Shown here: piece after piece, positions 1 through 5,390 of the stretch | Position numbering within the stretch: the stretch's first letter is position 1 | Layout: every line of letters begins with the position of its first letter | The notes under the pieces: generated by a model | The model's input: the letters and a program-made list of their open reading frames with translations, nothing else | Databases searched by the model: none | Told to the model about the DNA's origin: nothing | Program-made: the position numbers and the translations under genes | From: Rhodocyclaceae bacterium UBA1310 | GTDB lineage: Bacteria > Pseudomonadota > Gammaproteobacteria > Burkholderiales > Rhodocyclaceae | Assembly (NCBI GenBank): GCA_002307175.1 | Contig: DBTS01000057.1 | Coordinates: forward strand, 1-5,390 | Length of the DNA: 5,390 bases | Reading direction: 5' to 3'

Positions 1-1302
1 AACATCATTCCCGACTGGAATGATCTGATCTACAAGCAGAAGTGGCGCGAAGCGATCGAAGTGCTGCACTCGACCAACAACTTCCCCGAGTTCACGGGCC
101 GTATCTGCCCGGCACCGTGCGAGTCTGCCTGTACCCTCGGCATCAATGCCGAACCGGTCGGTATCAAGTCGATTGAGCATGCGATCATCGACAAGGCCTG
201 GGAAAACGGCTGGGTCGAGCCCCAGCCGCCTGCCGTGAAGACCGGCAAAAAGGTTGCCGTTGTCGGTTCCGGCCCGGCCGGCCTGGCTGCGGCACAGCAG
301 CTTGCCCGCGCCGGTCATGACGTGACCGTGTTCGAGAAACATGATCGTCTGGGTGGCCTGCTGCGCTACGGCATTCCCGACTTCAAGCTCGACAAGGGCA
401 TCATTGATCGCCGCACCAGGCAGCTCGAAGCCGAAGGCGTCACGTTCAAGACCTCGGTGTACATTGGGGACGCTGATCTGCCCAAGGGCATTGGTAGTGA
501 TGCCAAGACCAAGATCAGCCCGAAGAAGCTGCTCAAGGATTTCGACGCCGTGCTGATCGCCGCCGGCTCCGAAGTGCCGCGTGATCTGGGCGTGCCGGGG
601 CGCGAGCTCGAAGGTGTGCATTTCGCACTGGAATTCCTGCAGCCGCAGAACAAGGTCAACGCGGGGGACAAGGTCAAGGATCAGATCAAGGTCAGCGGTA
701 AGAACGTGGTGGTCATTGGCGGTGGTGATACGGGTTCCGACTGCGTCGGCACCTCGAACCGCCAGGGCGCCAAGAGCATCCTCCAGATCGAACTGATGCC
801 CAAGCCGCCGGAACAGGAAAACAAGTCCATGACCTGGCCGTACTGGCCGATGAAGCTGCGCACCTCCTCGTCGCATGACGAAGGTTGCGAGCGCGAATGG
901 GCCATCACCACCAAGGAATTCCGTGGTGAGAATGGCAAGCTCAAGTCCATGTTGACCGCCAAGGTCGAATGGAAGCGCGACGACAAGACCGGCCAGATGA
1001 AGATGAGTGAAGTTGCCGGGTCGGAACGCGAGATTCCGGTGGAAGCCGTGTTTCTGGCCATGGGGTTTGTGCACCCGGTGGCAAGCCTGCTCGAATCCTT
1101 CGGTGTCGACAAGGATGCGCGTGGCAATGCCAAGGCCACGACGGATGGGGCCGGCTGCTACGCAACCAATGTGACGAAGGTCTTTGCTGCAGGCGATACG
1201 CGCCGTGGCCAGTCGCTGGTGGTCTGGGCCATCCGTGAAGGGCGCCAGGCGGCGCGTGAGGTTGATACCTTCCTTATGGGCGAAAGCGTTCTGCCGCGCT
1301 AA
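1..1302 (+). CDS. gltD: Glutamate synthase [NADPH] small (beta) subunit, 5'-truncated by window edge
   Basis: The small subunit of glutamate synthase takes electrons from NADPH through FAD and Fe-S centres and passes them to the large subunit GltB, which makes two glutamates from glutamine and 2-oxoglutarate in the cytoplasm. The reading frame is open from base 1 and gives 433 residues up to TAA at 1300-1302. From the usual family length, about 50-60 N-terminal residues, including the first cysteine cluster, lie outside the window. Visible marks, numbered from base 1, are: the N-terminal Fe-S domain motif RICPAPCESACTLGI near residues 35-49; a first dinucleotide-binding loop GSGPAG at 89-94; GGLLRYGIPDFKL just after it; a second nucleotide-binding loop GGGDTGSD at 240-247; and a C-terminal AAGDTRRGQSLVVWAI block around 396-411 that closes the FAD site. 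gltB is expected immediately upstream but is not seen. A related NADPH-dependent Fe-S flavoprotein is the alternative, but the motif spacing fits GltD closely. Confidence 0.96.
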   Translation, partial: NIIPDWNDLIYKQKWREAIEVLHSTNNFPEFTGRICPAPCESACTLGINAEPVGIKSIEHAIIDKAWENGWVEPQPPAVKTGKKVAVVGSGPAGLAAAQQLARAGHDVTVFEKHDRLGGLLRYGIPDFKLDKGIIDRRTRQLEAEGVTFKTSVYIGDADLPKGIGSDAKTKISPKKLLKDFDAVLIAAGSEVPRDLGVPGRELEGVHFALEFLQPQNKVNAGDKVKDQIKVSGKNVVVIGGGDTGSDCVGTSNRQGAKSILQIELMPKPPEQENKSMTWPYWPMKLRTSSSHDEGCEREWAITTKEFRGENGKLKSMLTAKVEWKRDDKTGQMKMSEVAGSEREIPVEAVFLAMGFVHPVASLLESFGVDKDARGNAKATTDGAGCYATNVTKVFAAGDTRRGQSLVVWAIREGRQAAREVDTFLMGESVLPR

Positions 1303-1330
1303 GTACGGAAGGGTAGTTTCACAAAAAGTT

Positions 1331-1353
1331 ACGGGCCGCCTTGTGCGGCCCGT
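1331..1353 (+). terminator. Probable rho-independent terminator of gltD
   Basis: A perfect 9-bp GC-rich inverted repeat (ACGGGCCGC, loop CTTGT, GCGGCCCGT) lies 28 bases after the gltD stop. On the + strand the tail is only weakly T-rich (TGTAGTTT). On the - strand the hairpin is followed by AACTTTTTGT, a better U tract, so the element may stop transcription in both directions. Position and stem strength support termination of gltD; the imperfect + strand tail lowers certainty. Confidence 0.7.
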
Positions 1354-1467
1354 TGTAGTTTACCCATCTGACCGTCTGCCGTTCTCGCTCGTCCGGAAAT
1401 TGCGCCTCAACAAGGCGCGGAGTCGGCGGCATAGGCATAATCGGTTCCCATAATAAGACCGACCCTG

Positions 1468-1499
1468 GTTACGGGGGTTATCGCTCTTTGTCCCGTAAC
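1468..1499 (+). repeat. Inverted repeat ahead of the first paralogue
   Basis: GTTACGGG at 1468-1475 is matched exactly by CCCGTAAC at 1492-1499, giving an 8-bp stem with a 16-base loop. It ends eight bases before the Shine-Dalgarno sequence at 1508-1512. The same 8-mer also occurs at 1328-1335, overlapping the start of the gltD terminator. It could be an operator half-site pair or a leader hairpin; the sequence does not tell which, and chance is possible. Confidence 0.4.
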
Positions 1500-1507
1500 T
1501 TCCACGA

Positions 1508-1512
1508 AGGGG
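1508..1512 (+). promoter_or_regulatory. Ribosome binding site deciding between two adjacent ATGs
   Basis: AGGGG lies nine bases before the ATG at 1522 and twelve before the second ATG at 1525. Spacing favours 1522, but either start changes the protein by only one residue. Confidence 0.65.
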
Positions 1513-1521
1513 AAATTTGAA

Positions 1522-2592
1522 ATGATGTACCGGATTGAGTTCGAAGGCCGTCTGCTGGAAGGTTTTGACCTCCAGATGGTGCGCATGGAGGTGGGGGTGC
1601 GTCTGCGTCTGCGTGACGATCAGATCGACCGCCTGTTCTCCGGCCAGACGGTAGTGCTCAAAAAGGCCATCAATGAAAAAAGCAGTCTGGCTTACCTGAA
1701 CGAACTGCGTGCCCTTGGGCTCGACGCGAAGCTGGTGCCCATGGAAGGCGTCCCGGAAGTCAAAAGTGATGGCTCCCAGTACAAGGTGGTTTTCTGGGGG
1801 CGGATACTGCCAGGTTTTGAACGTGAAACCGTGATGGCGGCGGTGGCGAAACGTCTGAAGCTTTCGCCCACGGTGGTGAAGCAGGTGTTTTCCGGCGCCA
1901 AGGTGGTACTCAAGCGTGGTGTGAGTGCTGACAAGGGGGGGCGTCTGGTGGTCGATTTGGCCTTGCTGGGCATGCAGATCGAGCTTGAGGTTGACGCGCC
2001 CGTCAGCTCCATGCCGGCCCATGTGCCCACCAAGGAAGTTCCCAGCGTGCCTTCTGCGGCGCAGCAGGAAGATGATCCCCAATATGGTGCGTTGTTGCGT
2101 ACCGCGTGCGATCTCTCGGGAACTCCGTTCGCCGGCTATGACACGTCGTCCTCCGTGGCAGCAGAAACGGCAGCGTCAGTACCGGGGATTCCCCCAGCTC
2201 CGACTCCGCAGGTGGGTTTTGCCCCGGCCAATACGGATGGATTCCTGAATTGCCCCCGCTGCGGCTTCTATCAGCCCTATGCCGCCAGCTGCAAGAAGTG
2301 CGGTGTTACATTGCCCTCTCGCAAGGGGCCCTATGTGGGGCGTGCGGAAGTGCCTTCGGGGGCACCGACGACTGTGGTCAACCGCAACGACGAGCTGACC
2401 GTGGTGGTGTCGGATAATCCTCCTCCGGCGCCCATTCCATTGCGCCGGCGGCATGACCCGGCACTGGATTCCAGCCTCGAAGATCAATATGCCAGGGAAC
2501 CGGAATCGCGCGGTGGGCGTTTTTCGTATGTTCTTATCGTATTGATTCTTGCTATTTTGGCCGGCGTGGCGGTATTCCTGCTGCGGCGCTGA
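1522..2592 (+). CDS. Tail-anchored protein with two L7/L12-CTD-like repeats and a zinc ribbon (paralogue A)
   Basis: Function unknown; not a family I can name. The 356-residue product has a clear layout. Residues 3-73 and 87-157 are two copies of one ~71-residue unit with predicted order strand, helix, helix, strand, helix, strand; shared marks are GR-x-L-x-GF near the start, FSG in the middle and VVLK in the second strand. Residues 160-240 are a Pro/Ala/Ser-rich linker containing DDPQYGALLRT (184-194). A zinc ribbon follows with C244, C247, C257 and C260 (CxxC, nine residues, CxxC). A second Pro-rich linker leads to one hydrophobic segment at 335-354 ending in RR. There is no signal peptide, and basic residues just before the segment suggest the body is cytoplasmic. 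A close paralogue follows 161 bases downstream. A soluble-domain scaffold or adaptor at the inner membrane is inference only. Confidence 0.88.
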   Translation: MMYRIEFEGRLLEGFDLQMVRMEVGVRLRLRDDQIDRLFSGQTVVLKKAINEKSSLAYLNELRALGLDAKLVPMEGVPEVKSDGSQYKVVFWGRILPGFERETVMAAVAKRLKLSPTVVKQVFSGAKVVLKRGVSADKGGRLVVDLALLGMQIELEVDAPVSSMPAHVPTKEVPSVPSAAQQEDDPQYGALLRTACDLSGTPFAGYDTSSSVAAETAASVPGIPPAPTPQVGFAPANTDGFLNCPRCGFYQPYAASCKKCGVTLPSRKGPYVGRAEVPSGAPTTVVNRNDELTVVVSDNPPPAPIPLRRRHDPALDSSLEDQYAREPESRGGRFSYVLIVLILAILAGVAVFLLRR

Positions 2593-2753
2593 TTGTTGCC
2601 GGAGTGCAACAGCCAGCACGAAAAAAAATCGGCACTTGAATCATTTTTCAGGCATATTAGCGCATGCCCGGACGGGCAAGCCGTGCCGTCTTGCGGATAT
2701 TTGGCTCAAAAAAGTCTGGCTGGAAGCCGGCATCGTCGAATTGGGAGCAACCC
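2593..2753 (+). other. Intergenic spacer between the two paralogues
   Basis: This 161-base spacer holds no gene. A 6-bp hairpin TGTTGC/GCAACA (2594-2599/2606-2611) directly follows the stop of paralogue A, but the next bases are A-rich, not T-rich, so it is a poor terminator on the + strand. A short TGCCC/GGGCA hairpin sits at 2665-2678. No well-spaced -35/-10 pair is evident. The two genes could be co-transcribed, although the spacer is long for a tight operon. Confidence 0.4.
2743..2747 (+). promoter_or_regulatory. Ribosome binding site deciding the start of paralogue B
   Basis: GGGAG lies six bases before the ATG at 2754. The upstream in-frame ATG at 2664 has no comparable purine run, and the homology with paralogue A begins right after 2754. 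Both facts fix the start at 2754. Confidence 0.75.
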
Positions 2754-3881
2754 ATGTATTGCATCGTATTTAGTGGCCGTTTGCTGGACGGCCATGATCC
2801 GATGACTGTCCGTAAAGCGGTGGCCAGCCGTTTGAGTCTGGACGCTGGGCAGGTGGAACGGCTGTTTTCAGGCAAACGCGTCGTCCTGAAAAAGGGCGTG
2901 ACGGAAGAGTCCGGTCGCGTTTATCTGAATGTGCTGCGCCGTCTGGGGATGGATGCCGGGATCGTACACACGCCGCGTGCGCAGGAAACTGTGCAGGCGC
3001 TGGCTACCTTCAAAGTGGTGTTCTGGGGCCGTACGCTGGATAGCTTCGACCGTCAGGCTGTCATGCGCGCTGCTGCAGCCAAGCTCAAGGCAAATCCCGC
3101 TCAGGTGGAGCGCATGTTCAGCGGCAGCAAATCCGTGCTCAAGCGCCGGGTCTCTGCCGATGTCGGCTCCCGCTATGTGGTTGAGCTTGCGCGCATCGGC
3201 ATGCAGATCAATCTCGAAGTGGAAACGCTTGACGAGAAACATGCCGAAAACGTTGCCGCTCCCGAGCCGGAAGCCAATGTCGTGGCGACCAGTCCTGAGG
3301 TACCCCAAGAGAAACGTCCCCCCGGTTTCCGCCGGCATGACGATGAAATTTATGCCGGTCTGCTGCAGACGCAATACGAACTGCCGGAAACCGCTGCCGA
3401 TTATGTTGAAGATATGGCGGAGAAGGCTGGCCCGATTGCAATGCCTGATTCCGCGCCGGTGGTGCAGCCCTCAAGTTATGCAGCGCCCCTGTTGCGCTCC
3501 CCCGCTGCCTTGCCAGCGCGAGCGGCGAAGTCGGCTGAATACGTGCGCTGCGGCACTTGTGGGCACCGCCAGACACCGGGGTCCCGCTGTCGCGCCTGTG
3601 GTGCCGAACTGGCCCGGCCGCAGCCCCAGCGTGGGCAGATTCCCATGGATGCCTCAGCCTATGCCAACCAGACGACGATTCTCGGCAACATGCCTGTCGG
3701 CCTGATGCGCAACAGCGTGGCGGCTTCGCCGCAGCCTGGCACTGCGCGCACGCAGGATCTGCATCGGCTGCTTGAAGCCCAGAGCAACATGGTCCAGCGA
3801 AAAAAAGGATTGCGTGCCCACGCACCTGTGCTGATCGGAGTGGCGCTGGTGATATCGGTGGCAGTCTGGGTGATTTTCTAG
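2754..3881 (+). CDS. Tail-anchored protein with two L7/L12-CTD-like repeats and a zinc ribbon (paralogue B)
   Basis: Function unknown; a paralogue of the preceding gene over its full length. The 375-residue product has repeats at residues 2-72 and 86-156, a zinc ribbon at C266, C269, C279 and C282 with the same CxxC-nine-CxxC spacing, and a hydrophobic segment at about 356-375 that runs to the last residue. By hand count the first repeats of the two proteins match at about 38 of 71 positions and the second repeats at about 43 of 72, while the linkers diverge except for a DDEIYAGLLQT block (196-206) that matches DDPQYGALLRT in paralogue A. RKKGLR just before the membrane segment, with no charge after it, predicts a cytoplasmic N-terminal body. 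The open frame extends to an ATG at 2664, but those 30 residues have no counterpart in paralogue A. The gene ends at a strong terminator shared with pdxH. Confidence 0.88.
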   Translation: MYCIVFSGRLLDGHDPMTVRKAVASRLSLDAGQVERLFSGKRVVLKKGVTEESGRVYLNVLRRLGMDAGIVHTPRAQETVQALATFKVVFWGRTLDSFDRQAVMRAAAAKLKANPAQVERMFSGSKSVLKRRVSADVGSRYVVELARIGMQINLEVETLDEKHAENVAAPEPEANVVATSPEVPQEKRPPGFRRHDDEIYAGLLQTQYELPETAADYVEDMAEKAGPIAMPDSAPVVQPSSYAAPLLRSPAALPARAAKSAEYVRCGTCGHRQTPGSRCRACGAELARPQPQRGQIPMDASAYANQTTILGNMPVGLMRNSVAASPQPGTARTQDLHRLLEAQSNMVQRKKGLRAHAPVLIGVALVISVAVWVIF

Positions 3882-3900
3882 ACCTGTTCTGACAGAATGA

Positions 3901-3936
3901 AAAACGCGGCATTGCGCTTTGCACATGCCGCGTTTT
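3901..3936. terminator. Bidirectional rho-independent terminator between convergent genes
   Basis: A perfect 12-bp stem pairs AAAACGCGGCAT (3901-3912) with ATGCCGCGTTTT (3925-3936) around a 12-base loop. The + strand continues as CTTTT and the - strand stem ends in TTTTT, so it can stop transcription both from paralogue B (stop 20 bases upstream) and from pdxH (stop 17 bases away on the other side). Confidence 0.93.
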
Positions 3937-3952
3937 CTTTTATGGAAAGCGC

Positions 3953-4537
3953 TTATGGAAATAGAATTTCCGTACGCCATCCACCATCTTCCTGGCGTCG
4001 GTAGACCTGGCGTTCGTGCAGGCGGAAGGGTTTGTCGCGCCAGAATTCGATTTTCCGTGGGACGATGCGGAAACCGCTCCAGAAAGGCGGGCGTGGAATC
4101 TCACCGATATTGAATTTGAGAGCAAAGAGCGCCACACGTTTTTCCAGATCGAAACGCGTTTCCATGGGCTGCGACTGCTTCGAGGCCCACGCCCCGATGC
4201 GTGAATCACGCGCACGGCTGGCGTAATAGGCGTCTGCTTCAGCATCTGTGACGGGAATTACGGCACCTTCCACGCGTACCTGGCGTCTCAGCGTTTTCCA
4301 GTGAAAGCACAGGGCTGCCTGCGGATTGGCGGCCAGTTCGTGGCCCTTCTGGCTGCCCAGATTGGTGTAGAACACAAAGCCGTGTTCATCTACGGCCTTC
4401 AGCAGCACCATGCGCACTGAAGGCATGCCATCCTCACCGACGGTGGCAAGTGCCATCGCGTTCGGGTCATTCGGCTCGGTTTTTTCTGCTTCCGCCATCC
4501 AGGTGCTGAACAGCTCAAACGGGTTTTCCTGCGTCAT
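3953..4537 (-). CDS. pdxH: Pyridoxamine/pyridoxine 5'-phosphate oxidase
   Basis: This FMN enzyme oxidises pyridoxine or pyridoxamine 5'-phosphate to pyridoxal 5'-phosphate with oxygen, the last step of the DXP-dependent B6 route and of salvage, in the cytoplasm as a homodimer. The 194-residue product carries the family signatures: RMVLLK at 42-47 and FYTN at 56-59 for FMN contact, RQVRVEG at 85-91, SRIGAWASKQS at 112-122, WSGFR at 153-157, and FRLHER at 171-176 with the substrate-site Arg and His. The start at 4537 is chosen because AGGA lies seven bases upstream. An in-frame ATG at 4582 would translate across a hairpin and lacks family similarity. The protein is shorter at the N-terminus than the 218-residue E. 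coli enzyme, which is common in some lineages. It lies 65 bases downstream of the CCG-domain gene on the same strand and may be its operon partner. Confidence 0.96.
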   Translation of the reverse strand: MTQENPFELFSTWMAEAEKTEPNDPNAMALATVGEDGMPSVRMVLLKAVDEHGFVFYTNLGSQKGHELAANPQAALCFHWKTLRRQVRVEGAVIPVTDAEADAYYASRARDSRIGAWASKQSQPMETRFDLEKRVALFALKFNIGEIPRPPFWSGFRIVPRKIEFWRDKPFRLHERQVYRRQEDGGWRTEILFP

Positions 4538-4544
4538 TCCATTT

Positions 4545-4548
4545 TCCT
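4545..4548 (-). promoter_or_regulatory. Ribosome binding site deciding the pdxH start
   Basis: On the - strand AGGA is followed by seven bases and then the ATG at 4537. It supports this start over the upstream in-frame ATG at 4582. Confidence 0.7.
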
Positions 4549-4556
4549 GAGCGTAA

Positions 4557-4579
4557 CCGGTCGGCACGGGGCCGACCGG
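4557..4579 (-). terminator. GC-rich hairpin between the CCG-domain gene and pdxH
   Basis: A perfect 9-bp inverted repeat (CCGGTCGGC/GCCGACCGG) with a five-base loop starts 23 bases after the upstream gene's stop on the - strand. There is no U tract after it (TTACGC follows), so it is not a standard terminator. It could attenuate read-through, protect the 3' end of the upstream transcript, or act in the pdxH leader, nine bases ahead of its Shine-Dalgarno sequence. Confidence 0.45.
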
Positions 4580-4602
4580 CATATCGATGCGTACGGGTCC
4601 CG

Positions 4603-5390
4603 TTACAGCAGAATCCGCTCAATGCCACCGGCATTGGCCTGCTGCACGTAATCCCCCAGCCAGTTTTCGCCAAGGCGGTGGCGGGCAATCTCGATCACGA
4701 TGTAATCGGTGTCCAGACCTTCCACATCTTCGTTGTAGCGCTGCAGCCCCTGCAGGCAGCTCGGGCAGGCCGTGAGTATCTTGAGCGGGCCTTTGAAACC
4801 ATCAGCGCGCAGGGCCTGGGCCCCGTTTTCGATTTCTTCCTGCTTGCGGAAGCGCACCTGCGTCGAGACATCCGGACGGCTGACACCAAAAGTACCGGAC
4901 TCGCCGCAACAACGGTCATTCTTTTCGATCTTTTGTGCATCGACAGTCGTGATCAGGGAATTCACGGTCTTCAATGGATCCTGCAACTTCATCGGCGAGT
5001 GGCAGGGATCGTGGTACATGTAACGGGTACCGGTCACGCCTTCCAGACGCACGCCTTTTTCCAGCAGATATTCATGGATGTCGATGATGCGGCAACCGGG
5101 GAATATCTTGTCAAACTGATAGCCTTGCAACTGGTCATAACAGGTACCACAGGACACCACGACGGTCTTGATATCGAGGTAGTTCAAGGTATTGGCCATG
5201 CGATGGAACAGCACACGATTATCGGTGATGATCTTTTCCGCCTTATCGAAATCACCCGAACCGCGCTGCGGATAACCGCAGCACAGATACCCTGGGGGCA
5301 ACACCGTCTGCACGCCGACATTCCACAACATGGCCTGGGTCGCCAGACCAACCTGCGAGAACAGCCGCTCGGAACCGCAACCGGGGAAAT
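4603..5390 (-). CDS. C-terminal part of a CCG-domain (HdrB/GlpC-like) FAD-linked oxidoreductase, truncated by window edge
   Basis: The frame is open to the right edge of the window and gives 261 residues ending in GGIERILL. It contains two cysteine-rich CCG modules of the kind found in heterodisulfide reductase B, GlpC, LutA and GlcF. The first has C4, C36-C37-G38 and C80-x2-C83; the second has C129 (HDPCH), C160-C161-G162 and C208-x2-C211. Such modules bind Fe-S clusters and pass electrons, often from a flavin domain to quinone. From memory the sequence matches the C-terminus of the very large betaproteobacterial protein that fuses an FAD-binding oxidase domain to Fe-S and CCG domains (annotated as a DUF3683 or FAD/FMN-binding oxidoreductase). 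The N-terminal domains are off the window, so a separate glycolate or lactate oxidase Fe-S subunit remains possible. An internal ATG at 5331 is not the start, because coding sequence with the first CCG-module cysteine continues upstream. Confidence 0.88.
   Translation of the reverse strand, partial: FPGCGSERLFSQVGLATQAMLWNVGVQTVLPPGYLCCGYPQRGSGDFDKAEKIITDNRVLFHRMANTLNYLDIKTVVVSCGTCYDQLQGYQFDKIFPGCRIIDIHEYLLEKGVRLEGVTGTRYMYHDPCHSPMKLQDPLKTVNSLITTVDAQKIEKNDRCCGESGTFGVSRPDVSTQVRFRKQEEIENGAQALRADGFKGPLKILTACPSCLQGLQRYNEDVEGLDTDYIVIEIARHRLGENWLGDYVQQANAGGIERILL

Larger units (their letters stand above)
1354..1521 (+). promoter_or_regulatory. Intergenic leader of the tandem pair; hairpins, promoter uncertain
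   Basis: This stretch between the gltD terminator and the next start holds no gene. It should carry the promoter of the following gene because a terminator-like hairpin precedes it. Two -10-like hexamers CATAAT are present at 1436-1441 and 1449-1454, but neither has a convincing -35 box 16-18 bases upstream, so no promoter can be fixed. Two inverted repeats are visible: GCGCCT/AGGCGC at 1402-1407/1413-1418, and GTTACGGG/CCCGTAAC at 1468-1475/1492-1499. The second would form in the mRNA leader just before the ribosome binding site. Confidence 0.35.

Noticed and set aside
681..1139. Open frame of 152 codons antisense to gltD
   Set aside because: It lies wholly within the conserved GltD coding sequence and has no motif of its own.
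1360..2082. Open frame of 240 codons on the - strand across paralogue A's start
   Set aside because: It overlaps the well-supported repeat domains on the + strand, covers the intergenic hairpins, is rich in His/Gln/Arg as expected of antisense frames in GC-rich DNA, and shows no recognisable domain.
2631..2650. GGCAC...TTT resemblance to a sigma-54 promoter before paralogue B
   Set aside because: The -12 GC element is missing at the required spacing.
2664..2753. Upstream ATG extending paralogue B by 30 residues
   Set aside because: The extension has no counterpart in paralogue A and no good ribosome binding site, while the ATG at 2754 has GGGAG at proper spacing and begins the repeat exactly as in paralogue A.
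3208..3924. Open frame of 238 codons on the - strand over paralogue B
   Set aside because: It starts inside the bidirectional terminator and is antisense to the zinc ribbon and membrane segment; its composition is that of a shadow frame.
4538..4582. Upstream ATG extending PdxH by 15 residues
   Set aside because: The extension would be encoded by the GC-rich hairpin, has no family similarity, and the start at 4537 has AGGA seven bases ahead.
4593..4603. Palindrome ACGGG-T-CCCGT at the end of the oxidase gene
   Set aside because: The one-base centre cannot form a hairpin loop and it overlaps the stop codon; chance in GC-rich sequence is likely.

Overview
The window looks like a chromosomal segment of a betaproteobacterium with moderately high GC. 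Two things suggest this. The truncated first gene reads like the betaproteobacterial form of the glutamate synthase small subunit. The truncated last gene matches, from memory, the C-terminus of the large FAD-linked oxidase with Fe-S (CCG) domains that is common in Betaproteobacteria. No mobile element, CRISPR array, tRNA or rRNA is visible.

Layout. (1) Positions 1-1302 (+): the 3' part of gltD, closed by a GC-rich hairpin at 1331-1353. (2) Positions 1303-1521: a 219-base intergenic stretch with three inverted repeats and no gene. (3) Positions 1522-2592 and 2754-3881 (+): two tandem paralogous genes of unknown function. Each encodes two copies of a ~71-residue alpha/beta repeat, a low-complexity linker, a four-cysteine zinc ribbon and a single C-terminal membrane segment. 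(4) Positions 3901-3936: a strong bidirectional terminator between convergent genes. (5) Positions 3953-4537 (-): pdxH, pyridoxamine/pyridoxine 5'-phosphate oxidase. (6) Positions 4603-5390 (-): the C-terminal part of an oxidoreductase with two cysteine-rich CCG domains, entering from the right edge; a 9-bp GC-rich hairpin separates it from pdxH.

How the genes relate. gltD (nitrogen assimilation), pdxH (vitamin B6 salvage and synthesis) and the CCG-domain oxidase are housekeeping genes with no clear functional link to the central pair. The tandem pair is the most interesting part. Its architecture suggests tail-anchored inner-membrane proteins with a cytoplasmic domain array, and the order of strands and helices in the repeat, with some sequence, resembles the C-terminal domain of ribosomal protein L7/L12. 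Cross-gene comparison indicates that the repeat duplicated inside an ancestral gene before the whole gene duplicated. Their function cannot be read from the sequence.
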